From an uncultured Tenacibaculum sp. (GTDB taxonomy: Bacteria > Bacteroidota > Bacteroidia > Flavobacteriales > Flavobacteriaceae): 64,000 nt of DNA. This document shows positions 43,216 to 52,236 of this stretch, one piece after another. The stretch spans positions 62,001 through 126,000 of the forward strand of contig NZ_CANMLT010000003.1 of assembly GCF_947498805.1 (NCBI RefSeq), given 5' to 3'. The position numbers were made by a program, and so were the translations under genes. The notes under the pieces were generated by a model. It was given only the letters and a program-made list of their open reading frames with translations. It was not told where the DNA came from and searched no databases. Position 1 is the stretch's first letter; every line of letters starts with the position of its first letter.

Positions 43216-44841
43216 ATGACAAGAGGATTTTTCAATGTTCCTAAAGCGGTAAACGAACCGGTAAAAGGATACGCTCCTGGTTCTCCAGAAAGAGAAGAAT
43301 TGCTAGCTACTTATAAGTCTATGTTCAACAGTAACATTGATGTGCCAATGCATATTAATGGAGAAGAAGTAAGAACTGGTAACACGAGAAATATTACGCC
43401 TCCTCACGATCATAAGCATGTCGTTGGACAATATCACACAGCTGATAAATCTCATGTAGACAGTGCTATTGAAACGGCTTTAGCTGCTAGAGAAGCATGG
43501 TCTTCTGTTTCTTGGATGGAACGTGCATCAATCTTTTTAAAAGCTGCTGAATTGTTAGCAGGTCCTTACCGTGCTAAAATGAACGCTTCAACAATGATTG
43601 CTCAATCTAAAAATGTACACCAAGCAGAAATTGATGCTGCTTGTGAAATGATTGACTTTTTCCGTTTCAACGTTGAGTTTATGACTCAAATTTTCAAAGA
43701 CCAGCCAGAATCTGCTCCAGGAATATGGAATAGAGTTGAATACAGGCCATTAGAAGGTTTTGTATACGCTATTACTCCATTTAACTTTACATCTATTGCT
43801 GCAAATTTACCAGCAGCAGCAGCTTTAATGGGGAATGTAGTAGTATGGAAACCATCTGATCACCAAGCTTATTCTGCTCAAGTAATTGTAGATTTATTTA
43901 AAGAAGCTGGTTTACCTGATGGTGTAATTAATGTTGTATATGGTGATCCAGTAATGATTACTGACACTGTATTAGCATCTCCAGATTTCTCTGGATTACA
44001 CTTTACTGGATCTACTCATGTTTTCAAACACTTATGGAAACAAATTGGTAACAATATTGAGACCTACAAAACATACCCAAGAATTGTTGGTGAAACAGGA
44101 GGAAAAGACTTTATTTGGGCACATAATTCAGCAAACCCTTTACAAGTTGCTACGGCAATTACTAGAGGAGCTTTTGAATATCAAGGTCAAAAATGTTCAG
44201 CTGCGTCTCGTGCATACATCCCTGCTTCTCAATGGGAAGATGTAAAGAAGCATTTAGTTGCTCAAACTAGTGAATTAAAAATGGGATCTCCAGAAGACAC
44301 CAACAACTTTATCAATGCAGTAATCCACGAAGGTTCTTTTGATAAAATTGCAAGTTATATTGATGCTGCAAAAGCAGATGCAGATGCAGATGTTATTATT
44401 GGAGGAGGTCATGATAAGTCGAAAGGATACTTTATTGAACCAACTGTAATTGTAGCTAAATCTCCAAAGTACGCTACTATGTGTACAGAGTTATTTGGTC
44501 CTGTAATTACTATTTATATTTATGAAGATACAGAATGGGAAGCTTCATTAAAGTTAGTAGATGAATCTACAGAATATGCTTTAACTGGTGCTATTTTCTC
44601 TACAGATAGATATATCGTAGAAAAAGCTTCAAAAACTTTAGAAAACGCTGCTGGAAACTTCTATATTAACGACAAACCAACTGGTGCAGTTGTAGGACAA
44701 CAACCGTTTGGAGGAGCTAGAGCTTCAGGAACAAACGACAAAGCAGGTTCTGCTCAAAACTTATTACGTTGGACTTCTGTTCGTTTAATTAAAGAAACAT
44801 TTGTTTCTCCAGAAGATTACAAATACCCTTTCTTAGGATAG
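43216..44841 (+). CDS. pruA: 1-pyrroline-5-carboxylate dehydrogenase
   Basis: The 541-residue aldehyde dehydrogenase has the family-specific N-terminus FFNVPKAVNEPVKGYAPGS, the NAD-binding ITPFNFTSIAANLPAAAA and HFTGSTHVF, and GETGGKDF with the catalytic glutamate. The catalytic cysteine is near 327 in GQKCSAASRAY. It oxidises glutamate semialdehyde to glutamate, the second step of proline breakdown. No proline dehydrogenase gene lies near. A terminator shared with the YceI-like gene follows. Confidence 0.96.
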   Translation: MTRGFFNVPKAVNEPVKGYAPGSPEREELLATYKSMFNSNIDVPMHINGEEVRTGNTRNITPPHDHKHVVGQYHTADKSHVDSAIETALAAREAWSSVSWMERASIFLKAAELLAGPYRAKMNASTMIAQSKNVHQAEIDAACEMIDFFRFNVEFMTQIFKDQPESAPGIWNRVEYRPLEGFVYAITPFNFTSIAANLPAAAALMGNVVVWKPSDHQAYSAQVIVDLFKEAGLPDGVINVVYGDPVMITDTVLASPDFSGLHFTGSTHVFKHLWKQIGNNIETYKTYPRIVGETGGKDFIWAHNSANPLQVATAITRGAFEYQGQKCSAASRAYIPASQWEDVKKHLVAQTSELKMGSPEDTNNFINAVIHEGSFDKIASYIDAAKADADADVIIGGGHDKSKGYFIEPTVIVAKSPKYATMCTELFGPVITIYIYEDTEWEASLKLVDESTEYALTGAIFSTDRYIVEKASKTLENAAGNFYINDKPTGAVVGQQPFGGARASGTNDKAGSAQNLLRWTSVRLIKETFVSPEDYKYPFLG

Positions 44842-44860
44842 AAGAATATACATACAAACT

Positions 44861-44892
44861 AAAAAGCGACCTTAATTAAGGTCGCTTTTTTT
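44861..44892. terminator. Bidirectional terminator between pruA and YceI-like gene
   Basis: AAAGCGACCTTAA and TTAAGGTCGCTTT form a perfect palindrome with flanking A- and T-runs. Confidence 0.9.
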
Positions 44893-44899
44893 ATTTAAA

Positions 44900-45526
44900 T
44901 CAACATAATTCAATCTTCATATGTAAATACAACCATTTGGTTGCTATATCTTCTGATTTTCCATTCACAAGTTTGTCATAATCAATTCCCCAATCAAACA
45001 AGTTTACCTGTCCTTGCAATACCATTGAACTTACTCCACTTTCATAAGGCCCACGAATTCCAGTTGCAAATAACTTCACTTCTCTTTCCTCTCCTTTAAT
45101 GGTCATTTTACCATTTACCTGATACCAATCTACTCCCATCATATACACATTGGTAGATTTAAATGTAATCTTTTCATTATTCATCCCAACAAATACTCCT
45201 GGTGTTTTAATTCGAGGGGTTAACTCTTCTGCTCTGTTCACATAGAAACTATCCGGATCTACTTCAAAAGAAACACTCATATTACCCAATGAATTTTCTT
45301 TAAACGTTAACATGGGAGTATATATATCTATATTTTCAACCACTCCTTCAAAAGGCGTACTACAGTGTCCATGCGTAACAAATAGATTGATTTTTTTCTT
45401 AGCCTCCACCTTCTCCTTCTTTGATACTTTCTTAGGTGCTTTTGTTTTATTAGTTACATAACCACTCATCAATGCAATAGTTGATACAACTCCTACTATA
45501 AACATTACTCTTTTTACTGACTTCAT
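44900..45526 (-). CDS. YceI-like exported lipid-binding-type protein
   Basis: The 208-residue product has a basic N-terminus and hydrophobic segment (about 8-24), then a lysine-rich linker. The beta-rich domain has the shape of YceI (about 48-205), with FKSTNVYMMGVDWYQVNGKMTIKGEEREVKLFATGI recalling the family core. YceI proteins bind isoprenoid-type lipids. The match is partial, so the assignment is moderate. The ATG at 45526 was used because an open frame continuing to 45724 would overlap the divergent helicase gene and lacks any signal. Confidence 0.7.
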   Translation of the reverse strand: MKSVKRVMFIVGVVSTIALMSGYVTNKTKAPKKVSKKEKVEAKKKINLFVTHGHCSTPFEGVVENIDIYTPMLTFKENSLGNMSVSFEVDPDSFYVNRAEELTPRIKTPGVFVGMNNEKITFKSTNVYMMGVDWYQVNGKMTIKGEEREVKLFATGIRGPYESGVSSMVLQGQVNLFDWGIDYDKLVNGKSEDIATKWLYLHMKIELC

Positions 45527-45640
45527 ATTCTTGATTTTAATACTTCCTCTAAAGTACTTTTGCTTGTCGTTAAAAATGTCAATCAAGTGTAAAAAAAGTG
45601 TAAAATCAATAGTATTGAACTTATATCTCCTCTTTTCACC

Positions 45641-45648
45641 TACCTTTG
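45641..45648 (+). promoter_or_regulatory. -7 element of the second DEAD-box helicase gene
   Basis: TACCTTTG matches TAnnTTTG, 18 bp before the ATG. A TTG 23 bp upstream is a loose -33 candidate. Confidence 0.55.
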
Positions 45649-45665
45649 TCAAAAAATAACATCTA

Positions 45666-46898
45666 ATGCAGTTTTCTGATTTACAATTACACGAAACTAT
45701 TCTAAAAGCGCTTACCGAAAACAAACATCATACAGCTACACCTGTACAGCAAAAAGTAATTCCGGTAGCACTGAATAGAAAAGATGTTATTGTTACCGCA
45801 CAAACAGGAACTGGAAAAACTGCTGCTTTCGCTTTACCTATTATTCAAAGCTTATTAAAGGAACAGGACTCTGAGAAAGGGGGTAAAAAAATCAAAGCTT
45901 TAATTGTAAGTCCAACCAGAGAATTAGCTATTCAAATCCAGGAAAGCTTTAAAGCTTATAGCAAATACACTAATCTAAGAAGTACCGCAATATTTGGAGG
46001 AATGTCTACCGCTCCTCAAATAGATGTTTTAACTAAAGGAGTAGATATTCTTATTGCTACACCTGGTAGATTAATAGACTTGCATAGACAAGGTGTTGTA
46101 GAACTTCGTTTATTAAAAACATTGGTCTTAGATGAAGCGGATTTAATGTTAGATATGGGATTCATTGAAGATGTAAAACGAATCGAAGAATTATGTCCTC
46201 GAAAAAAGCAAACTTTGCTGTTTTCTGCAACCATGCCAACAAAAATTGCAGAACTAGCAAAATCAATGTTATACAATCCAGAAAAAATAACCATTGCTCC
46301 TTCTGGAAGTACTTCTGAAAACATTGGTCAATTATTATACTACGTTCCTAAGCGAAATAAAACAGATTTATGCTTACATCTTCTTCGAAACGAAATTAAT
46401 GGTAAGATTATCATTTTTAGACGTACTAAGTTTGGTGTAGATAAGCTAGAACAAACACTGCTTAAAAACGGATACAAAGTCACAAGCATACATGGTGATA
46501 AAACACAAGCCATTCGAAATAAAGCTATTGAAGATTTTAAAAATAAAAAAGCCACTATTTTGATTGCTACTGATGTTGCTGCTCGTGGTATCGATATTAG
46601 TAAAGTAGATGCTGTATTTAATTTTGACTTACCAAACATTCCTGAGACTTATATACACCGTATAGGGAGGACTGGTAGAGCAGGAAAATCTGGAATAGCT
46701 TTTTCTTTGTGTAGTAAGGATGAGTTGAGCTACATCAAAACTATACAAGAGACTTTAAAAAGAGATATTAAAGTTGTAGAAGATCATCCTTTTCCTCTAG
46801 TAAAACCTAAACCTAAAAAACAGCCAAATACGGTTAGCAAACATAAAAAGAGTAGAAAATCTGCCAACTCAAAAAAAAAGAAAAAGCGTTGGTACTAA
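45666..46898 (+). CDS. DEAD-box RNA helicase, RhlE-like
   Basis: The 410-residue helicase has the Q motif (TATPVQQKVIP), AQTGTGKT, PTRELA, DEAD (VLDEADLMLDMGF), SAT in LFSATMP, DVAARGID and HRIGRTGRAGKSG. The last 35 residues are almost all Lys, Ser and Pro and should bind RNA. It is the canonical counterpart of the DEVD helicase at 29813. Its basic tail and size fit RhlE-type proteins in ribosome assembly. A GH18 gene follows in the same direction after 48 bp. Confidence 0.94.
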   Translation: MQFSDLQLHETILKALTENKHHTATPVQQKVIPVALNRKDVIVTAQTGTGKTAAFALPIIQSLLKEQDSEKGGKKIKALIVSPTRELAIQIQESFKAYSKYTNLRSTAIFGGMSTAPQIDVLTKGVDILIATPGRLIDLHRQGVVELRLLKTLVLDEADLMLDMGFIEDVKRIEELCPRKKQTLLFSATMPTKIAELAKSMLYNPEKITIAPSGSTSENIGQLLYYVPKRNKTDLCLHLLRNEINGKIIIFRRTKFGVDKLEQTLLKNGYKVTSIHGDKTQAIRNKAIEDFKNKKATILIATDVAARGIDISKVDAVFNFDLPNIPETYIHRIGRTGRAGKSGIAFSLCSKDELSYIKTIQETLKRDIKVVEDHPFPLVKPKPKKQPNTVSKHKKSRKSANSKKKKKRWY

Positions 46899-46946
46899 TT
46901 TTCATTTTTTTGGTGTAGTTTTAATACATTAAACTACTAACCATTC

Positions 46947-48134
46947 ATGAAACAACTAGTCCCCTTACTGTTCTTAATTACAGTCATTTCTTGTACTACT
47001 AAAACATCAACAAAAGAGGTTGTAAGTCAGCAAAACTTACATGAACAAACTTTTGCCAATAGATCGTTCATAAAAGAACAAGAATGGGATAGTTTAAACA
47101 AGATTTCAAACCAAATAGTCACGCATAAAAAAAGAAAACTCAATAAAAATTATAGAACTTTTGGGTGGCATCTATACTCCAACGGCTCTGCTTACAAAAA
47201 CTATAATTTTTCTTTGCTTTGGGGCATTTCCTATTTCACCTACAATATTATACCTGAAACAGGAAAACCTAAAAGCATTCACCAATGGAAAACTACAGCA
47301 TTAATAGATAGTGCACAGGCGAACAACTGTAAAGTATTTCTTTCGGTTTCTAACTTTGGAAATGCAAACAACTCAACTTTTTTATCGAATTCAAAAGCAC
47401 AAGAGACATTGGCTAGCAATCTAACTGAATTATTAGCTTATAGAAATGCAAATGGAATTAATATTGATTTTGAAGGTGTTGCCAAAAAAGACAAAACAAA
47501 ATTCACACAATTTGTTGTCCGACTTTCAAAAAAACTAAAAAAAGCCAATCCAAACTATATGGTTTCTCTTTGTTTATATGGAGTAGATTGGAATAATATT
47601 CTTGATATAAAAGCTCTTAATGCTCATATAAATTTTTACACACTTATGGGATATGATTACTATGGTGGTTTTAGTAAAGTAGCTGGACCAGTATCTCCTT
47701 TAAAAGAAAGTAAAACTTTTGGAAAAGGACTTGAAGCTTCCACCAAACATTATCTCAACAAAGGAGTAAAAGCAAAAGACTTAATTATCGGGCTTCCTTA
47801 CTATGGTGCAGAGTGGGACACTTATTCTAACAAAATTCCTTCAAAAGTAAAAAGATTTAGATCTCATCCTCCGTACAAAAACATAAAACGTATTTACATA
47901 GATTCCTTAAAAAGTAAAGTATTGTTTAACCCTGAAAGTTCTTCAAGCTATCTTGCCATTAAAAATTCAGACAACAGTTACAGAGAAATTTGGTTCGAAA
48001 ACAAAAAATCTCTTGCCATTAAATACGATTGGATAAAAACTAACAATCTTGGCGGTGTTGGCATCTGGACATTAGGATATGATGATGGATACCCTGAATT
48101 ATGGAATTTACTTTCTGAGAAATTTTCAGAATAA
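46947..48134 (+). CDS. Lipoprotein of glycoside hydrolase family 18 type
   Basis: The 395-residue product has a lipoprotein signal (VISC, Cys16). A TIM-barrel of the GH18 family follows, with YFTYNI, SVSNFG and the catalytic motif NGINIDFEG (D174, E176), then MGYDYYGG, LIIGLPYYGAEW and a closing GGVGIWTLGYDDG. The catalytic glutamate is present, so it may cleave chitin-like or peptidoglycan-like polymers, or bind them. The Asp two places before it is kept, while the usual first D of the DxxDxDxE motif is Asn. It converges on rsmG. Confidence 0.87.
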   Translation: MKQLVPLLFLITVISCTTKTSTKEVVSQQNLHEQTFANRSFIKEQEWDSLNKISNQIVTHKKRKLNKNYRTFGWHLYSNGSAYKNYNFSLLWGISYFTYNIIPETGKPKSIHQWKTTALIDSAQANNCKVFLSVSNFGNANNSTFLSNSKAQETLASNLTELLAYRNANGINIDFEGVAKKDKTKFTQFVVRLSKKLKKANPNYMVSLCLYGVDWNNILDIKALNAHINFYTLMGYDYYGGFSKVAGPVSPLKESKTFGKGLEASTKHYLNKGVKAKDLIIGLPYYGAEWDTYSNKIPSKVKRFRSHPPYKNIKRIYIDSLKSKVLFNPESSSSYLAIKNSDNSYREIWFENKKSLAIKYDWIKTNNLGGVGIWTLGYDDGYPELWNLLSEKFSE

Positions 48135-48143
48135 ACAAACCTA

Positions 48144-48773
48144 TTACCCCTTGAATTTTACAGGTAAATGAACCACCTTTTTAGTTTCAAAAAAATCTTC
48201 TTCGAAATACGAAGGCAAATCATAAATCGTTGCATTTGGAAACTTGGCCAACTCCTCAGTTAAATCACCTCCTTTTAGATATAAAATTCCATTTTTTAAA
48301 TCATGATTTTGTTTCTTTTGCACCTTGTTTTTAATCCAACGGTGAAAAGTTTCCATTTGAGCAACAGCTCTACTTACAATAAAATCATAGGTTTCTTTTA
48401 CCTCTTCTACACGTCCGTGCGTAGTTTTTACATTCTCCAAACCTAAACCTTCTACCACTTCATTTACCACTTTTATCTTTTTCCCGATAGAATCTACTAA
48501 ATGAAAATTAGTTTCAGGAAACAAAATAGCTAATGGAATCCCTGGGAAACCACCACCTGTACCTACATCCATTACACTGGCTCCTGGTTGAAACTCCATT
48601 ACTTTTGCAATCCCCAACGAATGCAACACATGACGCATATATAACTCATCAATATCTTTACGAGAAACCACATTGATCTTTAAGTTCCAGTCTTCATACA
48701 ACTCTTGTAATTTCGAAAAATGTGCTATTTGTTGTTCCGTAAGATTCGGAAAGTATTTTTTAATGATTTCCAT
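48144..48773 (-). CDS. rsmG: 16S rRNA (guanine527-N7) methyltransferase
   Basis: The 209-residue methyltransferase has the SAM-binding MDVGTGGGFPGIPLAI (about 69-84), the conserved NVVSRKDIDELYMRHVLHSL N-terminal region and FIVSRAVAQM. RsmG methylates G527 of 16S rRNA. It lies alone, with 9 bp to the convergent GH18 gene. Confidence 0.95.
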   Translation of the reverse strand: MEIIKKYFPNLTEQQIAHFSKLQELYEDWNLKINVVSRKDIDELYMRHVLHSLGIAKVMEFQPGASVMDVGTGGGFPGIPLAILFPETNFHLVDSIGKKIKVVNEVVEGLGLENVKTTHGRVEEVKETYDFIVSRAVAQMETFHRWIKNKVQKKQNHDLKNGILYLKGGDLTEELAKFPNATIYDLPSYFEEDFFETKKVVHLPVKFKG

Positions 48774-48891
48774 GTTGATATAAATTTCGATGCAAAAGTA
48801 AAAAACTAATTAGTAACATTTACTTTTCAACAAAAGATATTCAAATTGTTAAAAAGTAGCTTAAAAGCAATAACCGTGTGGTAAAAACGTT

Positions 48892-48899
48892 TATTTTTG
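48892..48899 (+). promoter_or_regulatory. -7 element of the desaturase gene
   Basis: TATTTTTG matches TAnnTTTG, 20 bp before the ATG. A GTG 42 bp before that ATG would put translation start upstream of this box and is not used. Confidence 0.55.
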
Positions 48900-48919
48900 C
48901 GACTTATAACAAACAACAA

Positions 48920-50011
48920 ATGAAGACAATAAACTTTTCTCGAATTGACCAAGCAAAGTTTTTTAGAACCCTTAACAAGCGTGTAAACTCTTATTTTAAA
49001 GAGAATAACATTAAAAGAACAGGGAACTGGAAACTTTATATTAAGGCTGCAGTAATGTTATCTCTATTCCTTGTGCCTTTTATTTTGATTTTAACTGTTG
49101 ACATGTCTCAATGGATAAAATTAGCTCTTGCTTTAGTAATGGGAGTTGGAATGGCAGGTGTAGGTATGAACGTTATGCATGACGCCAATCACGAATCATT
49201 TTCTAGCAAGAAATGGGTAAATAAGCTTTTTGGAAGTAGTATTTATATTTTAGCAGGAAACGTATATAACTGGAAAGTACAACACAATGTTTTACATCAC
49301 ACGTATACAAACATTCCTGAACATGATGAAGACATTGATGCTGGTAGAGTTATTCGTTTTTCTAAACACGCACAATGGTTATGGATTCATAAATTCCAAA
49401 AATATTACTCAATTTTCTTATATGGGCTATTAACCATTAACTGGGCAATTACTACCGATTTTAAACAAATGCACAGTTATTTAAAAAGAAAATTATCTTA
49501 TGGTGAATTTCCAAATCCAGCTACTGAATGGACTAAATTAGTCGTATCTAAGGTATTGTATTATATACTATGGATTGTGTTACCTATTGCAGTTTTAGAC
49601 ATTGCTTGGTGGAAAGTATTAATAGGATTTTTTGCAATGCATTATACTGCAGGAATCATTTTAAGTGTTATTTTTCAATTAGCTCATATTGTACCTAAAA
49701 CTGAAATGCCTCTACCAGATGAAGATGGTAACATGAAGAATACTTGGGCAATTCACCAGTTATATACAACAGCAAATTTTGCTCCAAAAAACTGGTTGAT
49801 TAACTTTTACACTGGTGGTTTAAATCATCAAGTAGAACACCATATTTTTCCACATATTTCACACATTCACTATAACAAATTAGCGAAAATTGTTAAAGAA
49901 ACAGCTAAAGAGTTCAACTTACCGTATCATGAATACAGAACAACAAGAAGAGCTATTATTGAGCATTTTAAACACTTAGCTGAACTAGGAAAAAAACCAC
50001 AACTAGCGTAA
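48920..50011 (+). CDS. Membrane fatty acid desaturase
   Basis: The 363-residue di-iron desaturase has three histidine boxes: HDANHESF (near 92), QHNVLHHTYTN (near 125) and NHQVEHHIFPHISH (near 303). The QVEHH form of the third box is typical of front-end or acyl-lipid desaturases. It has four membrane helices in two pairs. It should add double bonds to membrane acyl chains, but position is uncertain. A transaminase gene follows after 24 bp, possibly in one transcript. Confidence 0.9.
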   Translation: MKTINFSRIDQAKFFRTLNKRVNSYFKENNIKRTGNWKLYIKAAVMLSLFLVPFILILTVDMSQWIKLALALVMGVGMAGVGMNVMHDANHESFSSKKWVNKLFGSSIYILAGNVYNWKVQHNVLHHTYTNIPEHDEDIDAGRVIRFSKHAQWLWIHKFQKYYSIFLYGLLTINWAITTDFKQMHSYLKRKLSYGEFPNPATEWTKLVVSKVLYYILWIVLPIAVLDIAWWKVLIGFFAMHYTAGIILSVIFQLAHIVPKTEMPLPDEDGNMKNTWAIHQLYTTANFAPKNWLINFYTGGLNHQVEHHIFPHISHIHYNKLAKIVKETAKEFNLPYHEYRTTRRAIIEHFKHLAELGKKPQLA

Positions 50012-50035
50012 ACACACACAACAATAATAAACACA

Positions 50036-51223
50036 ATGTCACAAGCATTATCAAACAGAATTCAAAATTTACCTGTTTCGCAAACTTTAGCAATGGCCGC
50101 TAAAGCAAGAGAATTAAAAGGACAAGGTAAAGACATTATTAGCTTAAGTTTAGGAGAACCAGATTTTAATACTCCAGACTTTATTAAAGACGCAGCAATT
50201 GAAGCTATTAATCAAGATTATAATTCCTACACACCAGTAGATGGGTATGTTGAATTAAAAGAAGCTATTTGCGAAAAATTTAAGCGTGATAATGACTTAA
50301 CCTATGCTCCAAATCAAGTCGTAGTATCTACTGGAGCAAAACAGTCAATTGCTAATGTAGCACAGGTATTATTAAATCCTGGTGACGAAGTTTTATTACC
50401 TGCTCCATATTGGGTAAGTTACTCTGCTATCGCAATGCTTTGCGAGGCTAAATTTATTGAAATCCCTTCTTCTATTGAGAATGATTTTAAAATTACTCCA
50501 GCGCAATTAGAAGCAGCAATTACGCCTAAAACAAAGATGATTTTCTTTAACTCTCCAAACAACCCTAGTGGGTCTATTTATTCAGAAGAAGAATATAGAG
50601 CATTGGCTAAAGTTTTAGAAAAGCATCCTCAGATATACATTTTATCTGATGAAATTTACGAGCATATTAACTATGGTAACAAGCCGTTTAGTTTTGCCGC
50701 TATAGAAAATATGTACGATCGTACTATTACAGTTAATGGTTTAGCAAAAGCTTTCGCCATGACTGGTTGGAGAATTGGTTTTATCGGGGCTCCAGATTGG
50801 ATTGCAAAAGCATGTACTAAAATGCAAGGACAAATTACTTCAGGAACAAATTGTATTGCTCAACGTGCAGCAATTACTGCCGTAAAAGCATCTCCTGAAA
50901 AAGTTCAATACATGGTAGATGAATTTAAAAACCGTAGAGACTTAATGTTAAATCTATTAGGTGAAATCGACGGTTTCAAATTAAATGTACCAGAAGGTGC
51001 TTTTTATATTTTTCCAGATATCTCAGCTTTCTTCGGAAAAACAATCCAAGGAAAAGAAATTAAAAATGCTAACGACTTTTCTATGTTATTGTTAGAAGAA
51101 GCTAATGTAGCTACGGTAACAGGAGAAGCATTTGGTGCACCAAATTGCATTCGTTTATCATATGCTGCTTCAGAATTACAATTACGCGAAGCGGTAAAAA
51201 GAATAAAAGCTATTTTAGTGTAA
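50036..51223 (+). CDS. Class I aminotransferase, aspartate aminotransferase type
   Basis: The 395-residue PLP enzyme has SLGEPDFNTP at the start (38-47), VSTGAKQSIANV, FNSPNNPSGS, the PLP lysine in VNGLAKAFAMTGWRIGF (about K239) and IRLSYA near the C-terminus. It matches the Ig (AspC of Thermus type) group acting on aspartate, 2-oxoglutarate and maybe prephenate. A strong terminator follows. Confidence 0.93.
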   Translation: MSQALSNRIQNLPVSQTLAMAAKARELKGQGKDIISLSLGEPDFNTPDFIKDAAIEAINQDYNSYTPVDGYVELKEAICEKFKRDNDLTYAPNQVVVSTGAKQSIANVAQVLLNPGDEVLLPAPYWVSYSAIAMLCEAKFIEIPSSIENDFKITPAQLEAAITPKTKMIFFNSPNNPSGSIYSEEEYRALAKVLEKHPQIYILSDEIYEHINYGNKPFSFAAIENMYDRTITVNGLAKAFAMTGWRIGFIGAPDWIAKACTKMQGQITSGTNCIAQRAAITAVKASPEKVQYMVDEFKNRRDLMLNLLGEIDGFKLNVPEGAFYIFPDISAFFGKTIQGKEIKNANDFSMLLLEEANVATVTGEAFGAPNCIRLSYAASELQLREAVKRIKAILV

Positions 51224-51250
51224 GCTATAATAAAGACTTATAAAATTTCT

Positions 51251-51285
51251 AAAATCTCATAACATTTGTTGTGAGATTTTTTTTA
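51251..51285 (+). terminator. Terminator of the aminotransferase gene
   Basis: AAATCTCA-AACA and TGTT-TGAGATTT arms with a short loop are followed by a T-run. The element almost abuts the convergent 71-residue gene. Confidence 0.85.
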
Positions 51286-51286
51286 T

Positions 51287-51502
51287 TTACACAACTAGAA
51301 GTACTAAAGCAATAGCAAACATTGAAACTTTTAAGATAGTAGCTGTTTCACTGTATAATTTTGAGCTATCGTTTTTTATTTTGTTTTTAACTCGTGACAA
51401 TGATTCATCTTTCATTGAACGAATATTTCTTTTAATTTCTTGTTTATAAACGGAGGATAAAATTCCTCTTTCTAATACTAAGTTATTTACTGACGTTTTC
51501 AT
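51287..51502 (-). CDS. 71-residue tail-anchored membrane protein under ECF-type promoter
   Basis: The product has a charged, helical N-terminal part (residues 1-50, with a KQEIKRNIRSMKDESLSRV stretch) and one C-terminal membrane helix (about 53-71, ILKVSMFAIALVLLVV) that ends the protein. I do not recognise a family. What makes it notable is the promoter: TGTAAC-N16-CGTC directly upstream, as for the DUF4252 gene at 19226. It is likely a member of an ECF regulon, perhaps for envelope stress. The gene lies between a terminator on the other strand and the retropepsin-like gene upstream. Confidence 0.7.
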   Translation of the reverse strand: MKTSVNNLVLERGILSSVYKQEIKRNIRSMKDESLSRVKNKIKNDSSKLYSETATILKVSMFAIALVLLVV

Positions 51503-51533
51503 GGTTATTGATTTTAATTGATTACATCTATAC

Positions 51534-51559
51534 GACGCAGATCAAAAAAAAATGTTACA
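51534..51559 (-). promoter_or_regulatory. ECF-sigma-type promoter of the 71-residue protein gene
   Basis: On the minus strand TGTAAC (51554-51559), 16 bp, then CGTC (51534-51537). Same boxes and same spacing as at 19179-19204. The ATG is 31 bp downstream of CGTC. The -35 box lies in the 3' arm of the upstream terminator hairpin. Confidence 0.65.
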
Positions 51560-51578
51560 AGATTTTCATCCTATAACA
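51544..51578 (-). terminator. Terminator of the retropepsin-like gene
   Basis: On the minus strand TGTTATAGGAT and ATCTTGTAACA make an 11 bp stem (two G-T pairs) with a GAAA tetraloop, followed by nine T's. It lies 138 bp after the stop of the upstream gene and 40 bp before the next start. Confidence 0.8.
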
Positions 51579-51716
51579 TTTAATTAATATAATAAACGTT
51601 TAATCTAAAATTTCTAAAAAACCAATAAAATCAGTTTACATAAATATGTTTCCGAAGGTAGAAAAACTAAAATTTAGCCTTGTAATTTTAACGTTTTTTA
51701 ACAAATTTTCTTACTT

Positions 51717-52199
51717 CTAAAACGGAACTCTATATAGTTTTTTACGATTTTTTTTCTTTAATTTTTTCAAATACAATACTTTTTTATCATAATCAATAAA
51801 TGCTTTTCCACTTTCTAAAACATCTGCTCCGATGATTCCATGAACCTCATTTGCATCATGTTGGGTAAGTGCTGTATTTACATGAGACATATCAAACAAC
51901 ACCAAATTAGACTGGTTTGTCTTCCATTTTCCTATTTGTAAAGCATTGTTATCTGATTTTTGCGTTTCCATATCAGTAGCTCCAGCACCTGCTGCTTTTA
52001 CTTCGCTTTCTTCTGAAATTAAGTTGAAATGTTCTTTCAAATCTAACCCTACACATGAATTCGATGCTCCAGTATCTAAAATAAAACGTCCTTTCACTCC
52101 ATTAATCTCTGCTTCCAACTCTAGATGGTTTGTGATTATTTTCTTTAGTTTTATTTTTATGTATTTCTTTTTTCTTAATACTTTTTTCAAACTTGCCAT
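51717..52199 (-). CDS. Retropepsin-like aspartic protease-fold protein
   Basis: The 160-residue product has the active-site motif LDTGASNSCVG (D42) with the flap region AAGAGATDM and a GIIGADVLESGKAFIDY pattern. This is the single-domain retroviral type that works as a dimer. The very basic N- and C-termini (KKVLRKKKY, KKLKKKNRKK) have no signal peptide, so it is probably cytoplasmic. The ATG at 52199 was chosen over an in-frame start at 52256 that would overlap the divergent tatD gene. Substrates are unknown. Confidence 0.82.
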   Translation of the reverse strand: MASLKKVLRKKKYIKIKLKKIITNHLELEAEINGVKGRFILDTGASNSCVGLDLKEHFNLISEESEVKAAGAGATDMETQKSDNNALQIGKWKTNQSNLVLFDMSHVNTALTQHDANEVHGIIGADVLESGKAFIDYDKKVLYLKKLKKKNRKKLYRVPF

Positions 52200-52205
52200 T
52201 TCTCG

Positions 52206-52213
52206 TACTTTTG
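52206..52213 (+). promoter_or_regulatory. -7 element of tatD
   Basis: TACTTTTG matches TAnnTTTG, 23 bp before the tatD ATG. Confidence 0.55.
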
Positions 52214-52236
52214 CTAGCTGTAAAGATACGCTATAA

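Noticed and set aside
51643..51717. Plus-strand 24-codon ORF between the retropepsin and 71-residue genes
   Set aside because: No promoter, no terminator and a composition like the surrounding AT-rich sequence.
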